This document shows, in pieces, positions 49,848 through 60,809 of a stretch of DNA of 64,000 nt. The translations under genes and the position numbers were made by a program. The notes beneath the pieces were generated by a model. It was not told the origin of the DNA, did not search any database, and saw only the letters and a list, made by a program, of their open reading frames with translations. Source of the DNA: Acanthacorydalis orientalis. Its lineage: Eukaryota > Arthropoda > Insecta > Megaloptera > Corydalidae. Each line of letters opens with the position of its first letter. Positions within the stretch are counted from its first letter, which is position 1. The stretch is from positions 25,304,108-25,368,107 of the forward strand of contig CM068314.1 of the NCBI GenBank assembly GCA_034766995.1, given 5' to 3'.

Positions 49848-50540
49848 TAGTCCAGTGGATCTGATTGTAGGAATATTGCATCAGAATGGTCCATATAATC
49901 CCGGTTGAGTAGTTTTCTAGAGTATAATTACACTTGTGAACTATCAGACCTTACGCTGTTGCGGCCATCGTGAAAAAGGTTAAATTCCGGTTTTTAAAAT
50001 ATCTCGCTTCCTGTTGTAGCTACAATAGAAATTAAAAAAATCATTTTGTGTCAACTTGTCTAGTTCCGTGCATGGGATACAGGCTGCCTTTTGCAGCGGT
50101 GTAAAGCAATAAATATTTATCGCGCAACAAAAGTTTAATACAAAAGTTGTAGATTTTTTTATGCTCTACAACTTTGTTTATGGGTATCTTGAATGTGAAA
50201 CGAACAAAAAACGAGAAAAATGCTAAAACATTTTTTACTGTTCTTTTTTTTTTTAAAAAAAAATAAATGTTCATCGCACGAAAAAAAGTATGAGAATCAA
50301 AGTTATAGAGAATCAAATTCCGTACAAAATGTTTTTTTCTTAATTTCGTTTGTAGCTATAACCGGAAACGAGATATTTTAAAAATCGGAATTTAACCTTT
50401 TTTCGCGCTGACCGCGACAGCTAAAAGTTCACAAAAGTGTAATTATACTCTGACCAATCTCCACACCCCGGCCACCCCATAACCAGGACGAGACGGTCCA
50501 TTCTGATGTAAGCCCGAATTTAGCCAGATCCACTGGACTA
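49848..50540. mobile_element. foldback (long inverted repeat) DNA transposable element, 693 bp
   Basis: The left end TAGTCCAGTGGATCTG is matched exactly by the inverted right end. Similarity continues inward: CATCAGAATGG(T/A)CC, then GAGTATAATTACACTT, then AAAAGGTTAAATTCCG and TTTTTAAAATATCTCG. Each arm is about 220 bp. The centre contains a further hairpin (ACAAAAGTTGTAGATTTTTTTATGC with TCTACAACTTTG). No protein frame is present, so it is non-autonomous. Flanks (AATAA on the left, TAATAC on the right) allow a TA or TAA target duplication. The superfamily is not recognised. Confidence 0.8.
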
Positions 50541-50804
50541 TAATACTGTACATTATGATTGCATTAACTTTAACCGTAATAATAATTTATGATAAATTTA
50601 TTCATTTTTGAATACGTTTACTATTGCCTTAATTTATAAATGTATGGAATTAAATAACAAAAAATAATACGTATGGATTTTAAACGCAATTTTCAATACT
50701 TTTATTAAAAGACTAACATCAATTAACAATATAAATATTTTCAATTTATTATTTTTTTTTATTTTAAAACATATTCATACAATGTTAGATTTTAGTTCTG
50801 ATAT

Positions 50805-50894
<90 letters not shown>

Positions 50895-51413
50895 AATAAT
50901 TAGACACTAAATCAACGTTTCGTTTTATAATGTTATGAAGTGGGTATCAACATAAATGTTCTTGAAAACTTTATATACATCAGTGTGTTTGTATATGTAT
51001 ATATATCTCATAAATATGTATGTGTACTTATGTATGTATATACAATTTAGATGCGTGCACGTGTCTAAAAGAAAAGAAAATAAGACGTATTTAAAGACAA
51101 AGCATGACAATTTAAATAATTATTATATAATTTTTACAACATGCTTTTTATGTATTTAATTTATAGTTAATTTAAGAAAAAAAATTAAAAAGCGCATACT
51201 GTTTTATTTATTTGAACATGTTTTGGAATACGACTAGATATACACATGTATACGATAAATATTAATATTATTTACGTAAACAAATAATAATTCTTCTGAC
51301 ATCACATTTAATTCAAGAAGAATGAAAAAGCCTTTGTGTAATTATTCAGTGTTTTTTTTTTAACTGTCTATACTATTTCCGTGAACACAGATTTTATTGT
51401 CAATATATAATGT
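50541..51413. other. intergenic DNA downstream of the adenosine receptor gene
   Basis: AT-rich, with a TA tract at 50809-50894. The short frames around 50925-51159 are low-complexity. It contains the receptor's 3'UTR. Confidence 0.65.
50809..50894. repeat. (TA)n microsatellite, 86 bp
   Basis: TA run broken once by an extra A. Confidence 0.95.
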
Positions 51414-52823
51414 TCAACTGTCTGCACTTTGACAATGATCAATCATTACAGAACCGTTTTGAGTTGAATCGTGGTATTTTAAATTTGATATACTTTCCTG
51501 TTGTCCAACTTCTTTAACATATACATTTTCGGGTTTGTTATTACTTTTCGTTAGTTTATTAGAGTTCGAACGCTGTACAAAAAAATCGCCTACAACTTTG
51601 AAAGGAGACAATTTTAAATTTTTCGTTGGATTTTGTAAAAAGTCACTAGATAATGATAATGACAGTGTTTTTTTACTTTTAACTTTGGAACACTGTTTTG
51701 ATTTAAATACAGGCGTTGTTGAAATACTAGATAATTCACTGTTTCCTTCCGATTCCATACAAAACAAAGGTTTACACAATTGCGGCGAGGATGATGAGGT
51801 ATAATAGTTTTCATATTGTTGCGTATCAATGCACACGTTTTCCGGTGTTATAACATTTACTTCATTTTTTGTGGAATGATTCATGTTGATAATGTCTAAG
51901 TTACATATTGGATGCTCGACCCGTTGATTTGAAATTTGTGGTATTTTAGTAATGGGCTGAGATGAATCGGATAAAAATACATCGTCGTCTTCGTCGTTGA
52001 AATCCATTGCTAAACCTTCATCTACGTAGGCGTTGTTATTATTTCCGACAAGATTGTTATGTATTCCTTCATCTTTACAATTCATTTTTTTGGAATTGTG
52101 TATAGAGCTCACAGACATTTCAGCTTTACTGTTTTCTTTGCTAGCATCTTCAGCATGTGAAGATACTTCATTTATACGCCACATTTCATGTTTTTCAAAG
52201 CCATTTTCTTCATTTTTGACAATAATATTTGTCGCCTGAGTAATTATTGAGATACTAGAGGTAACGTCTGTAGCCGGAAACATAGGAAATTTTCGTGTTA
52301 ATGGCGATTGTGCATAAATATTTCTTTGGCGTTCCCGCAAGTCTCGTAGATCTTTCAATGATTGTAATCTTTGATGATTAAAATTGCTAGATCCACCATG
52401 CTGATCGAAAGCACTTACTGCAGGAGTTTCTCGGATTCCAAATATATTGTAAATTAAATGTTTCAAAGCAGCTCGAAAATCCCGTAGATGGTATGCGTAC
52501 AAAATTGGATTGCCCGCTGAATTAAGATGCGATAATATAATACAGCAGTACGTTAGAGTTGTATCCACATAACAAGTGGGACAAAACGCTTGTACACAAT
52601 TAATTGTATATAATGGTATCCAACAGATAATGAAAAATAACACTATGATGGACAAGTTCTGTGTTGCTTTCACTTCTCTTTTTTGCGCTGCGCCAAGGAC
52701 ACGTAACATTGTTCCTCCACCGGCTCTTAGTGAAAACCCTCGGCCATCGGGTGTTGGATTTACTGTTACTATTTGCCTTAACTGTAAACAAAATGTATAT
52801 AAGTATATAATAATACACACAAA

Positions 52824-52867
<44 letters not shown>

Positions 52868-53270
52868 AATTTAAATTTAACCTATCAAAAGTAATTAAAG
52901 TAATTTTATAATCAAACATGTTTGGTAAACGAAATTAAAAAAAAATATGTAAATTATTTTTAATATTATTTTTTTACGAAGAAAATATATACCCTTTTTA
53001 AAATATACAAATAGTCTACAATGTATTTAATTTTTTTATCTTTTATTAATTAAAAAAATCTTACTTGTTTAATAACCACATGATATATATGGGCATAAAA
53101 TATTGCAAGCAATAACGAAGGCGTGATGATTGTTGCAAAATATAAAAATACAAGATAGTTGTAATCCATAACTTGTACAAAAAAACATTTTTCTTTTTCT
53201 CCAGCATTCCATCCGAACAAAGGTAGGAATCCTACAATACTACCAGCGACCCAGCAAACGCTTATGATGA
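51414..53270 (-). CDS. AdoR: adenosine receptor-type GPCR, 3' exons only (TM4 to C-terminus)
   Basis: Class A GPCR. Two exons are visible, transcription order 53270-53065 and 52781-51414, with phases 1 and 0. The first covers TM4 ([19 protein letters not shown]), extracellular loop 2 with a cysteine (KCFFVQVMDYN) and TM5 (FLYFATIITPSLLLAIFYAHIY). The second gives loop 3, then TM6 (ATQNLSIIVLFFIICWIPLYTIN), TM7 with the NPxxY-type NPILYAY, and helix 8 (DFRAALKHLIYNIFG). A long low-complexity tail of about 300 residues follows, as in insect adenosine receptors. LRQIVTVNP and MLRVLGAAQKREVKATQ are characteristic of the arthropod orthologue. Exons for TM1-3 and the DRY motif were not found upstream in the window. 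They probably lie beyond 64 kb, which would put the beta-tubulin gene inside an intron. Confidence 0.82.
52829..52861. repeat. (TA)n microsatellite, 33 bp
   Basis: Lies in the 283-nt intron between the two receptor exons. Confidence 0.93.
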
Positions 53271-53380
53271 CTGAAACAATACAAACATGCATTTACTTTT
53301 TATTATATCTTTGTTTATAGTGTATGGCGTCGTGTATTTTATTAATTCGTTTTAATATTCAAATACACATACATACATAT

Positions 53381-53640
53381 GCAGTGGCGCACCCGGAGGG
53401 GGGCACCCCTTAAATGAAAAGGGAAAAACACTAGAAAACAAAACAAAATCATCGTGCGCAAATACTCCTTTACACACAGAGAGATTAATGTAACCACAAC
53501 TGAAATAATTCAAGAGCTTTGTAAAAAGAAAACTGGATTTTATTTTTTAAATAAATTTTTATAATCGCCTAATGAATGTTATTGAATTCGCATCAAAAAA
53601 AAATTATCCTTTCAGTTAGACCTCCCCCACCCCCATGATG
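53381..53640. mobile_element. possible decayed hAT-like MITE
   Basis: The left end reads CAGTGGCGCACCCGGAGGGG, the form of many hAT terminal repeats (CAGTGGCG followed by G-rich sequence). About 240 bp on, CCTCCCCCACCCCC is roughly inverted, but a matching CGCCACTG end is absent. No coding sequence. A weak call. Confidence 0.35.
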
Positions 53641-53654
53641 AAATGAGTTCGATA

Positions 53655-53657
<3 letters not shown>

Positions 53658-53727
<70 letters not shown>

Positions 53728-53728
53728 G

Positions 53729-53772
<44 letters not shown>
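53658..53772. repeat. (TA)n-(TG)n-(TA)n compound microsatellite, 115 bp
   Basis: Two TA runs flank 16 bp of TG and a short GGC interruption. Confidence 0.95.
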
Positions 53773-53777
<5 letters not shown>

Positions 53778-54118
53778 CAATCATAAAAATATTTAAATGA
53801 ATTTATAACTGAAATAATATTGGAGCTGATCATTAGTTGTTTAAAAACTATTGTGTTAACTGATACTTCTTCCAAAATAAAAATTTAATACCTACACATA
53901 TTTACAACATAGATTTAATTTTAATATAGAAATAATGTTTTCAAAATTAATACATTTTTAAAAAAAAATATCAACTAGTATTTATCTAAAAATATCTATG
54001 TTTATAAAAAGAGATATGTATGATTATTTATTTTATTGCTGTGAAAACAAAACATTGGATACAGAAAGGAATTATAAATTTCGAATTAAAAAAATGTTTT
54101 TATACTTTTGTAAAACAT

Positions 54119-55823
54119 CTAAGACTTTTGGCTTTCATAAAAATCATCTTCAATGTCAGACGAAGCAACTTGATATTGATGATATTCAGAACATAAGTCC
54201 ACGACGTTTGCTTCTGCTTGCGTGAATTCTGATTCATCCATACCTTCACCCGTATACCAATGTAAAAACGCTTTTCGCCTATACATAGCAGAAAATTGCT
54301 GTAAAACTCGTTTAAACAAATCTTGTATAGCTGTTGTGTTCCCAATAAAAGTGGCCGCCATATTCAGACCTCTTGGAGGGATGTCACATACGGCAGATTT
54401 GATATTATTAGGAATCCATTCGACAAAATATGAACTATTTTTATTTTTTATGTTTAACATTTGTTCATCAACTTCCTTTGTAGACATTCTCCCACGAAAT
54501 ATTGTTGCAGCAGTTAAATATTTGCCATTTCTCGGATTACATGCTGCCATTAGGTTTTTTGCATCAAACAGTTGACTTGTTAATTCAGGTACAGTTATAT
54601 TTCTGTAAGGTGTATTGACTCTAGATGTTAATGGAGCAAACCCGGGTATAAAGAAATGTAACCTAGGAAAAGGTACCATATTGGTAGTGAGCTTTCTTAA
54701 ATCGGTATTAAGTTGCCCAGGAAATCGAAAACATGTTGTGATTCCCGACATTATGAAAGAAATTAAATGATTTAAATCTCCTAAAGACGGAGATGCTAAT
54801 TTTAAAGTACGATTACAAATATCGTATAAAGCTTCGTTGTCAATTATGTACGTTTCGTCTACATTTTCTACCAGGTAATTAAGCGATAGAACTGTATTGT
54901 ATGGTTCGACCACTGCTTCTGACACTTTTGGACTCGGGATAATTGAAAATGTCGTAATAATTCGATCAGGATATTCTTCGCGTATTTTATTTAATAAAAG
55001 TGTGCCCATTCCTGATCCCGTACCTCCTCCCAAAGAATGAACCATTTGAAAACCTTGTAAACAATCACAGCTTTCAGCTTCTTTTCGTGTTACGTCCAGA
55101 ACAGTATCGCACAATTCAGCACCTTCGGTGTAATGTCCTTTTGCCCAATTATTTGCTGCTCCACCTTCGCCAAATATAAAATTATCTGGTTGAAATATTT
55201 GACCATACGTAGATTTTCGTACGGAATCTAACGCACTTTTTTCCAAATCTACTAAAATAGCTCTAGGTACATATTTACTATTTCGTACTTCGTTATAATA
55301 AACATTAATCCGTTCCATTTGTAAATCTGTTTCGCCATGAAATGTTCCACTTGGAACGATTCCATGTTCATCTGATATTACTTCCCAAAACTAAAATAAT
55401 ACACAATTTTATTAAAAAAAAAAACAATCATTTGTATGAATGAAATTTATGCAGTCAGCAAATAATTAGGGATTAAGGTTATAAATCAATTATAGCGTAT
55501 TTTTGATATAAGTCTCTATTAGATTAGTTGATGGATGTTCATCGAATTTCGTGGCAGAATTGTTAAATTCAATATGAATTTATATTGAAAATATAATAGC
55601 TGTCCCGCACTTTTAGAACCATCAAGAACATCAATTAAGTAATCGAATAGTGACTTACATTAAAAATGTATTCAGTTGACGCGTTCTTCTAATCTCCAAC
55701 ATGATAGGTGTTTTTAATCTATATTTGAAACATTAATTTATAATATTCAGTATCCATGTTTCTTACTTTTGCTCCAATTTGATTTCCACATTGTCCTAAT
55801 TGAATATGAACTATTTCTCTCAT
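54119..55823 (-). CDS. divergent beta-tubulin isotype
   Basis: Two exons, 55823-55767 and 55390-54119 (phase 0), 442 aa. Starts [17 protein letters not shown], including the MREI autoregulation tetrapeptide. The GTP-binding tubulin signature GGGTGSG is at 140-146 and [14 protein letters not shown] is intact. The core includes [66 protein letters not shown] and [12 protein letters not shown]. Divergent points: [18 protein letters not shown] replaces LVDLEPGTMDSVRSGPFG. There are also many changes at [14 protein letters not shown] and [13 protein letters not shown]. The tail ends ...[17 protein letters not shown] without the usual glutamate-rich stretch. The intron after residue 19 is a common beta-tubulin position. 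Probably a specialised (for example testis) isotype; this is inferred from divergence only. Confidence 0.92.
55391..55766 (-). other. beta-tubulin intron 1
   Basis: GTAAGA donor and ATTATTTTAG acceptor; nothing else seen. Confidence 0.85.
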
Positions 55824-56053
55824 TTAAAAACTAAAAATTTTGAATTTACTAGAATTTTAAGTTCGAAATGTTCAAAATGACAATTTAAATATACATTGTT
55901 TTTTTAATAATTAAATTGTTTTTTTTAAAAAAAAATAGAGAAGCCTATGGATTATGTAAAACATTAATTGTTATTTATTTGAAAATATAAAATGCTAAAA
56001 AAATATGTATATATATATATATATACATATGTGTGAATGTATATGTATACATA

Positions 56054-56056
<3 letters not shown>

Positions 56057-56114
<58 letters not shown>
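56057..56114. repeat. (TA)n microsatellite, 58 bp
   Basis: TA run; a shorter one (56004-56026) lies just before it. Confidence 0.95.
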
Positions 56115-56117
<3 letters not shown>

Positions 56118-56250
56118 TTGTGTGTGTTATTATTTCATAACTCTATTAATCACAAACATAGATACATATTACATGCATATGAATTAAAAAAGTAATTATT
56201 TTAATAATGATAATATATTTTTAAATTATGAACACACGTTAATTTTAATT

Positions 56251-56281
<31 letters not shown>

Positions 56282-56489
56282 AACTGTTTGTTAATTGTAT
56301 ATTTTTATATTTATTGATAGTACTAACATTAATCCAACTGTTTGAAAATTAATTATTTTAAAATATTTTCACGAAAGTCTCATAGAACTAAGTTAAGTAT
56401 ATCACAGACTGCGATTTGTTTAATCTAATTATTTTTAGTATATTACTGTGAGTCTTTTTTAAATTTCATCTCTTTCGGTCTTCTAATGA

Positions 56490-56530
56490 CCTTAGTTGTC
56501 GAATTGCCCTAAAACCCCAATAACCAACCA
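56490..56530 (+). mobile_element. LINE/SINE 3'-tail fragment
   Basis: TTAGTTGTCGAATTGCCC, then AAAACCCCAATAACCAACC. Same block as at 12773-12845 (minus) and 60580-60626 (plus). Confidence 0.5.
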
Positions 56531-56969
56531 AGTTGCATCTCGAAACAAATAAAAACAACATTGTGACAGTGTCACGATTCTCTGCAATATCAAGGGACGG
56601 TTATATTCTTAAAGAGGGAATGGCTTTTGCGAGTATAGAATTAATAAGTATCGCTCTAATCAGTGATTACAAATTCTTATTTTCGTGATGTATTTTTTGT
56701 ATCTTTTAACTGTATATCGATAATGTCCATATTATTAAACTGATAAACGATTTTTGGCAAATTTTATTAATTATTGTGAATATAAATGTATTTTTTTTTA
56801 TTTTGTCAAATTAGTTCCTATTTATTTTCATAATTTGGCGATTATTCGCAATTGTTTTAATTATTGCGGAAAACATAATTTCTTTGTAGTACACTTTTAA
56901 ATGAAATGTATTTTATTTTATAAAATAATTATGAATAAGAATTTATTAAACGTCAATTATTATTGTTAC

Positions 56970-57018
<49 letters not shown>
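56970..57018. repeat. (TA)n microsatellite, 49 bp
   Basis: TA run with one CA step at its start. Confidence 0.95.
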
Positions 57019-57024
<6 letters not shown>

Positions 57025-57286
57025 TGTTGTGTATTGACTAATAAATAATATTTTTTTCTGGAATTTAAATTTGAGTCAAATCTATATTAACGTTCATTAA
57101 AATTAAAAATTTAACTCTAATGCTATATGATAATTTATAAAAAAATAAGTTTTAGTAGAATATTGTATATAAATTCAATTTCAAAAGTTTACAATTATCA
57201 AAATCTACATGTAATATATATATATATTGTTTTTTATTTATAATCAATTTCGACATTTGGAACAGATAATCACCTAACAGACAAAT

Positions 57287-57475
57287 ATGAGTTGGTTAAG
57301 TAAAGATATATCGACCTTGATGTTATTTTTACTGCTTTTGTACTTACGAAAAACAGTTGGAACTTGTTTCATAGTCAGCGGTTTTCGTAGACAACCCTAT
57401 GCAAATATTGCCGTTTTCCAAAGAGAATATCTACATATGAATGTCACTTTTGTGACAGCAAATCAATTCATGTAG
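57287..57475 (+). CDS. unassigned short ORF with signal-like N-terminus (62 aa)
   Basis: Starts MSWLSKDISTLMLFLLLLYL: a strongly hydrophobic stretch near the N-terminus, then a basic segment (GFRRQPYANIAVFQREYLHMN). Base use is less AT-extreme than the surroundings. It could be a first exon encoding a signal peptide (a GTAGAT donor-like site overlaps the stop). No family recognised. Confidence 0.25.
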   Translation: MSWLSKDISTLMLFLLLLYLRKTVGTCFIVSGFRRQPYANIAVFQREYLHMNVTFVTANQFM

Positions 57476-57573
57476 ATTGAATATTCACATGAACATGAGC
57501 GTCCTGTGTTCAAATTGAAATTCTACGTCAGATATATTTGTTTATTAAATCGTCTAATATTTGTTTTTCATAA

Positions 57574-57580
<7 letters not shown>

Positions 57581-57623
<43 letters not shown>
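57581..57623. repeat. (TA)n microsatellite, 43 bp
   Basis: Uninterrupted TA run between two unassigned short frames. Confidence 0.95.
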
Positions 57624-57628
<5 letters not shown>

Positions 57629-57942
57629 CATATAGATATATAATTTCAATTAAATAAATAATTGGAAATTGTATTGCATTGAAATTAATCATTTGATGTA
57701 TTCTTGTACGTATTTACATTTAAACGATATTGTTTATTTATTGTTATAACGATATTGTTTATGTATAAAGTACATTTTTTTTATAAAATAAAAATACTTG
57801 TTTTTCAATATAGTAATTGATAGATATTGTATGTATATTTTCTTTTAATTAATAATATAATTTAATTTTAAAATAATCTTTATGAACAATTAATACTACT
57901 CTGTTAAAATTATATTATTTTTATTGTAACACTTGTATATGA

Positions 57943-58209
57943 ATGCAAAAAATTGTTTTACTTAAAATGAATTCAGGATCGGATACTATTCAATTTGAAC
58001 GAATATCCGCTGGAAATTTAAGCTTCAAAAATGATATGTATCGTACATGTAAAGGATATAGAAAATCGATTTCTTGCAAATTTGTTCTGTATGCATTAAA
58101 TGCAGCTAATTACGATGAAATTATATTAAAAGTATATACAATGAGTAACAATACTAATAGTAATAAATTGGAAAATACAACAACTTTGTTAATGTTAAAT
58201 TCAATCTAG
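57943..58209 (+). CDS. unassigned ORF or exon (88 aa or about 52 aa if spliced)
   Basis: The frame contains SGSDTIQFERISAGNLSFKN, a cysteine pair (RTCKGYRKSISCKF) and VLYALNAANYDEIILK. An acceptor-like TGAATTCAG before GGATCGG and a donor-like AAA|GTATAT near 58130 suggest an internal exon of a plus-strand gene. Amino-acid composition looks coding. No family recognised. Confidence 0.3.
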   Translation: MQKIVLLKMNSGSDTIQFERISAGNLSFKNDMYRTCKGYRKSISCKFVLYALNAANYDEIILKVYTMSNNTNSNKLENTTTLLMLNSI

Positions 58210-58273
58210 TATATTTTTTTTGATGTTTGAATGATTATATTTCAATTATTATTTATCCTTTTTATAAATGTTA

Positions 58274-58278
<5 letters not shown>

Positions 58279-58359
<81 letters not shown>

Positions 58360-58360
58360 A
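58279..58360. repeat. (TA)n-(TG)n compound microsatellite, about 80 bp
   Basis: About 68 bp of TA followed by 12 bp of TG. Confidence 0.95.
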
Positions 58361-58506
58361 TGGGTGGTATGTATGTATGCATATATCAATACTTTACTAA
58401 TTAAAAATAATAGTTCATAGGTGTCACTAATTAAAAATAAATTATTGCACGGGATATATTTTTGTCTAGAAAAAAAATTTTATTTAGCAATTTGAACTGA
58501 CATAAA

Positions 58507-58650
58507 ATGTTTTCTACAACGAAAAATTATAGTAACATATCACACGCTCATACGAGTATGTCAACTACACAAGACGAAACTAAAAAGTTCAGTGAAAAAC
58601 ATAATTTTAAAAGCCATAGTTCATTTCCAGTAGTACTATTACTAGTATGA
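58507..58650 (+). CDS. unassigned short ORF (47 aa)
   Basis: MFSTTKNYSNISHAHTSM, then TQDETKKFSEKHNFKSHSSF and a hydrophobic end (PVVLLLV). Too short to judge, but its codons are more mixed than random AT-rich DNA. It might belong with the two preceding frames. Confidence 0.15.
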   Translation: MFSTTKNYSNISHAHTSMSTTQDETKKFSEKHNFKSHSSFPVVLLLV

Positions 58651-60579
58651 AAAGCATCTGAAGTATTAATGAATCAATATTGACTTTCCACTAAAATTAT
58701 TCATAATTTTTTTACTTTTATATTTCTGAGAATAGAAAATCAGTTTATTGGATTATTTCTCTGAGAGGAAATGATTATATCTTAATGATGTTGGAACTTT
58801 TTTATGTATTTTAAATTTAATTTTTTTTCTTGTCCGAAACATTACTCTAATAATTATAGATTATTTTTTTTTTACTTTCGCGTACATAAATTGAAACAAG
58901 CAGTGGCAAAAAATCGTGTAAAATATACATGCAGTACAAGGTTTATACGAAGATTAATGAATTCAATTGAAATAATAACATAATTATATTAAATAATAAT
59001 AATAAAATTACTGTCATCTACGATACACTGAATGAATATAAAGTGATTCATCGACACAGGCGCTGATATCGTAAATTAAAAATATAAATGACACCCGACG
59101 GAGGCTCGACATCTGACGTCACAATTTTCCATTTAATACATAATCTTTGTCTACTAATTATCTCGTCAGAGATATATTTAGATTAGAATAATACATAATT
59201 TTTTAATTAAATTTACATAATTACAGTTATTGTTTTATATTAGGATTATATACTTGAATATATGTATATTAAGTCGGTAGAAAAATGATTGCGGTTTATG
59301 GCCTTTAAATTCATACATATTACCGCAATTATTTTCCTATAGACCTAATACATACAAGTACGCTGGTAAAATTATTATTATTATTATTTTATATATATAT
59401 ATATATATATACAAATATTATTTATGAGTTTCAAGTTAGAGTAAAAAAGTATAATACAGCCTAATTGTACACGTCTACATAAACTAAATAATTAATTAAT
59501 TTCTGAATATTTTATTTAATAATACATCTTAAACATTTACATATTTATTATGTTGCAAAAAATATCTTAGTCGAGCAATCAAACGTTTTTAATTAGCTAG
59601 TTAGTTTATAATAACAGAAGAAGAGATATAGAAACAGAAATGCAAATTCGTTGATTAAAATTTGTTATTGGTTCTTATTGATGCTTCTGGTTTTTAGCAT
59701 TGAAATGATAAAATAGTAGATATCATTAATTTTCTCTATGCAAATGTTAGAAAGGATGTACATATGGACATTTTTTGTTGCATCTACATTCATGTATTTC
59801 AGAATTAACTGTTCGAAAACATTTATGTAAGGGACAGACAAATATAACGCGATAAAAATCTTTTACTTCACCTAAGTTATAGTTTCAGTATATTAAAGTG
59901 GAATCCAATATATACTTAAAGCCTCTTCATATTATTTTTAAATTTTTACACAACATTTAGTAATAATTTTTTAATACTATGACAACTACTTATTTTTTGC
60001 AAGTAATTGTTAAAAATTGATTATTTATTTTAATTACATAATGACTATTGATATTTCATATTCCTTGGTAATTATATACATACACTGTGACGAGAATAAT
60101 ATTATTAATTGAAATAATTTGAATAAGTTGAAATGAAACAGAAACAAATATTACATATTTTTAAAAATATTTTTATATATCTACTATCGTGTAATATAAT
60201 CACTTAATATACTTGTGTATATATAGTAACATTGCGAAGAGAAAGGTAGAAAATAAAAATAAATTAACAGTAGATAATTGTATTATTATTTATCACATAC
60301 TTAATATTATTCGAAATTGCACTATCCCATGTGAATATAAAATACGTTTATATATCCAAATGTAACAGTAAAACGAATTGAATTAAATTTAGAAATTATA
60401 ATCGGAAAAAGAAAACAAAAATCTGACATGTTATTCTCATATATCGGGCAAACCGACAAAGAAAATTTCATTCTATTCCCAATATTATTGGATTTTACTC
60501 AATAAAAAAGTATTGAATTGTAGTATATATATATATATACAGAAAAACACACACACACAAACATTAAATTATAATATCC
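58651..60579. other. AT-rich DNA, no gene recognised
   Basis: Includes one CRE palindrome (TGACGTCA, 59114-59121) within a small GC-richer patch, and short TTA/TA repeats at 59370-59411. Confidence 0.55.
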
Positions 60580-60626
60580 TCAGTTGTCGACGCGCTCTTA
60601 AACCCCCCAAAAAAACCAACCAACTA
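60580..60626 (+). mobile_element. LINE/SINE 3'-tail fragment
   Basis: CAGTTGTCGACGCGCTCTTA followed by AACCCCCCAAAAAAACCAACC. Third copy of the block seen at 12.8 and 56.5 kb. Confidence 0.5.
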
Positions 60627-60759
60627 TATTATAATATCAAAATTAGATTACTGTTTTCAAAGTTTAGTGAATGTCAAATATAAAAACTTTTAGTAAGAAT
60701 ATAGTATACAATATTTCGTGTCATCAATCGGATAAAATGATGAAGTATTCAAAGTTTGG

Positions 60760-60763
<4 letters not shown>

Positions 60764-60802
<39 letters not shown>

Positions 60803-60809
60803 TATATAT
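60764..60809. repeat. (TA)n tract flanking mariner-like copy 2 on its left
   Basis: TA run with one TGCA interruption that ends at the terminal repeat of the transposon. Confidence 0.95.

Larger units (their letters stand above)
53271..54118. other. intron/intergenic DNA between receptor exon and beta-tubulin
   Basis: Contains a possible hAT-like fragment (53381-53640) and a TA-TG-TA compound repeat. Confidence 0.6.
55824..57286. other. AT-rich DNA with repeats
   Basis: Upstream region of the beta-tubulin. Contains TA tracts at 56004, 56057, 56251 and 56970 and a LINE-tail fragment at 56490-56530. No gene recognised. Confidence 0.6.

Noticed and set aside
50041..50316. 91-codon minus-strand frame inside the foldback element
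   Set aside because: It spans the central hairpin and poly-A/T run, with no transposase motifs.
59114..59121. Single TGACGTCA palindrome as a regulatory element
   Set aside because: One isolated site with no neighbouring gene; insufficient to call a promoter or enhancer.
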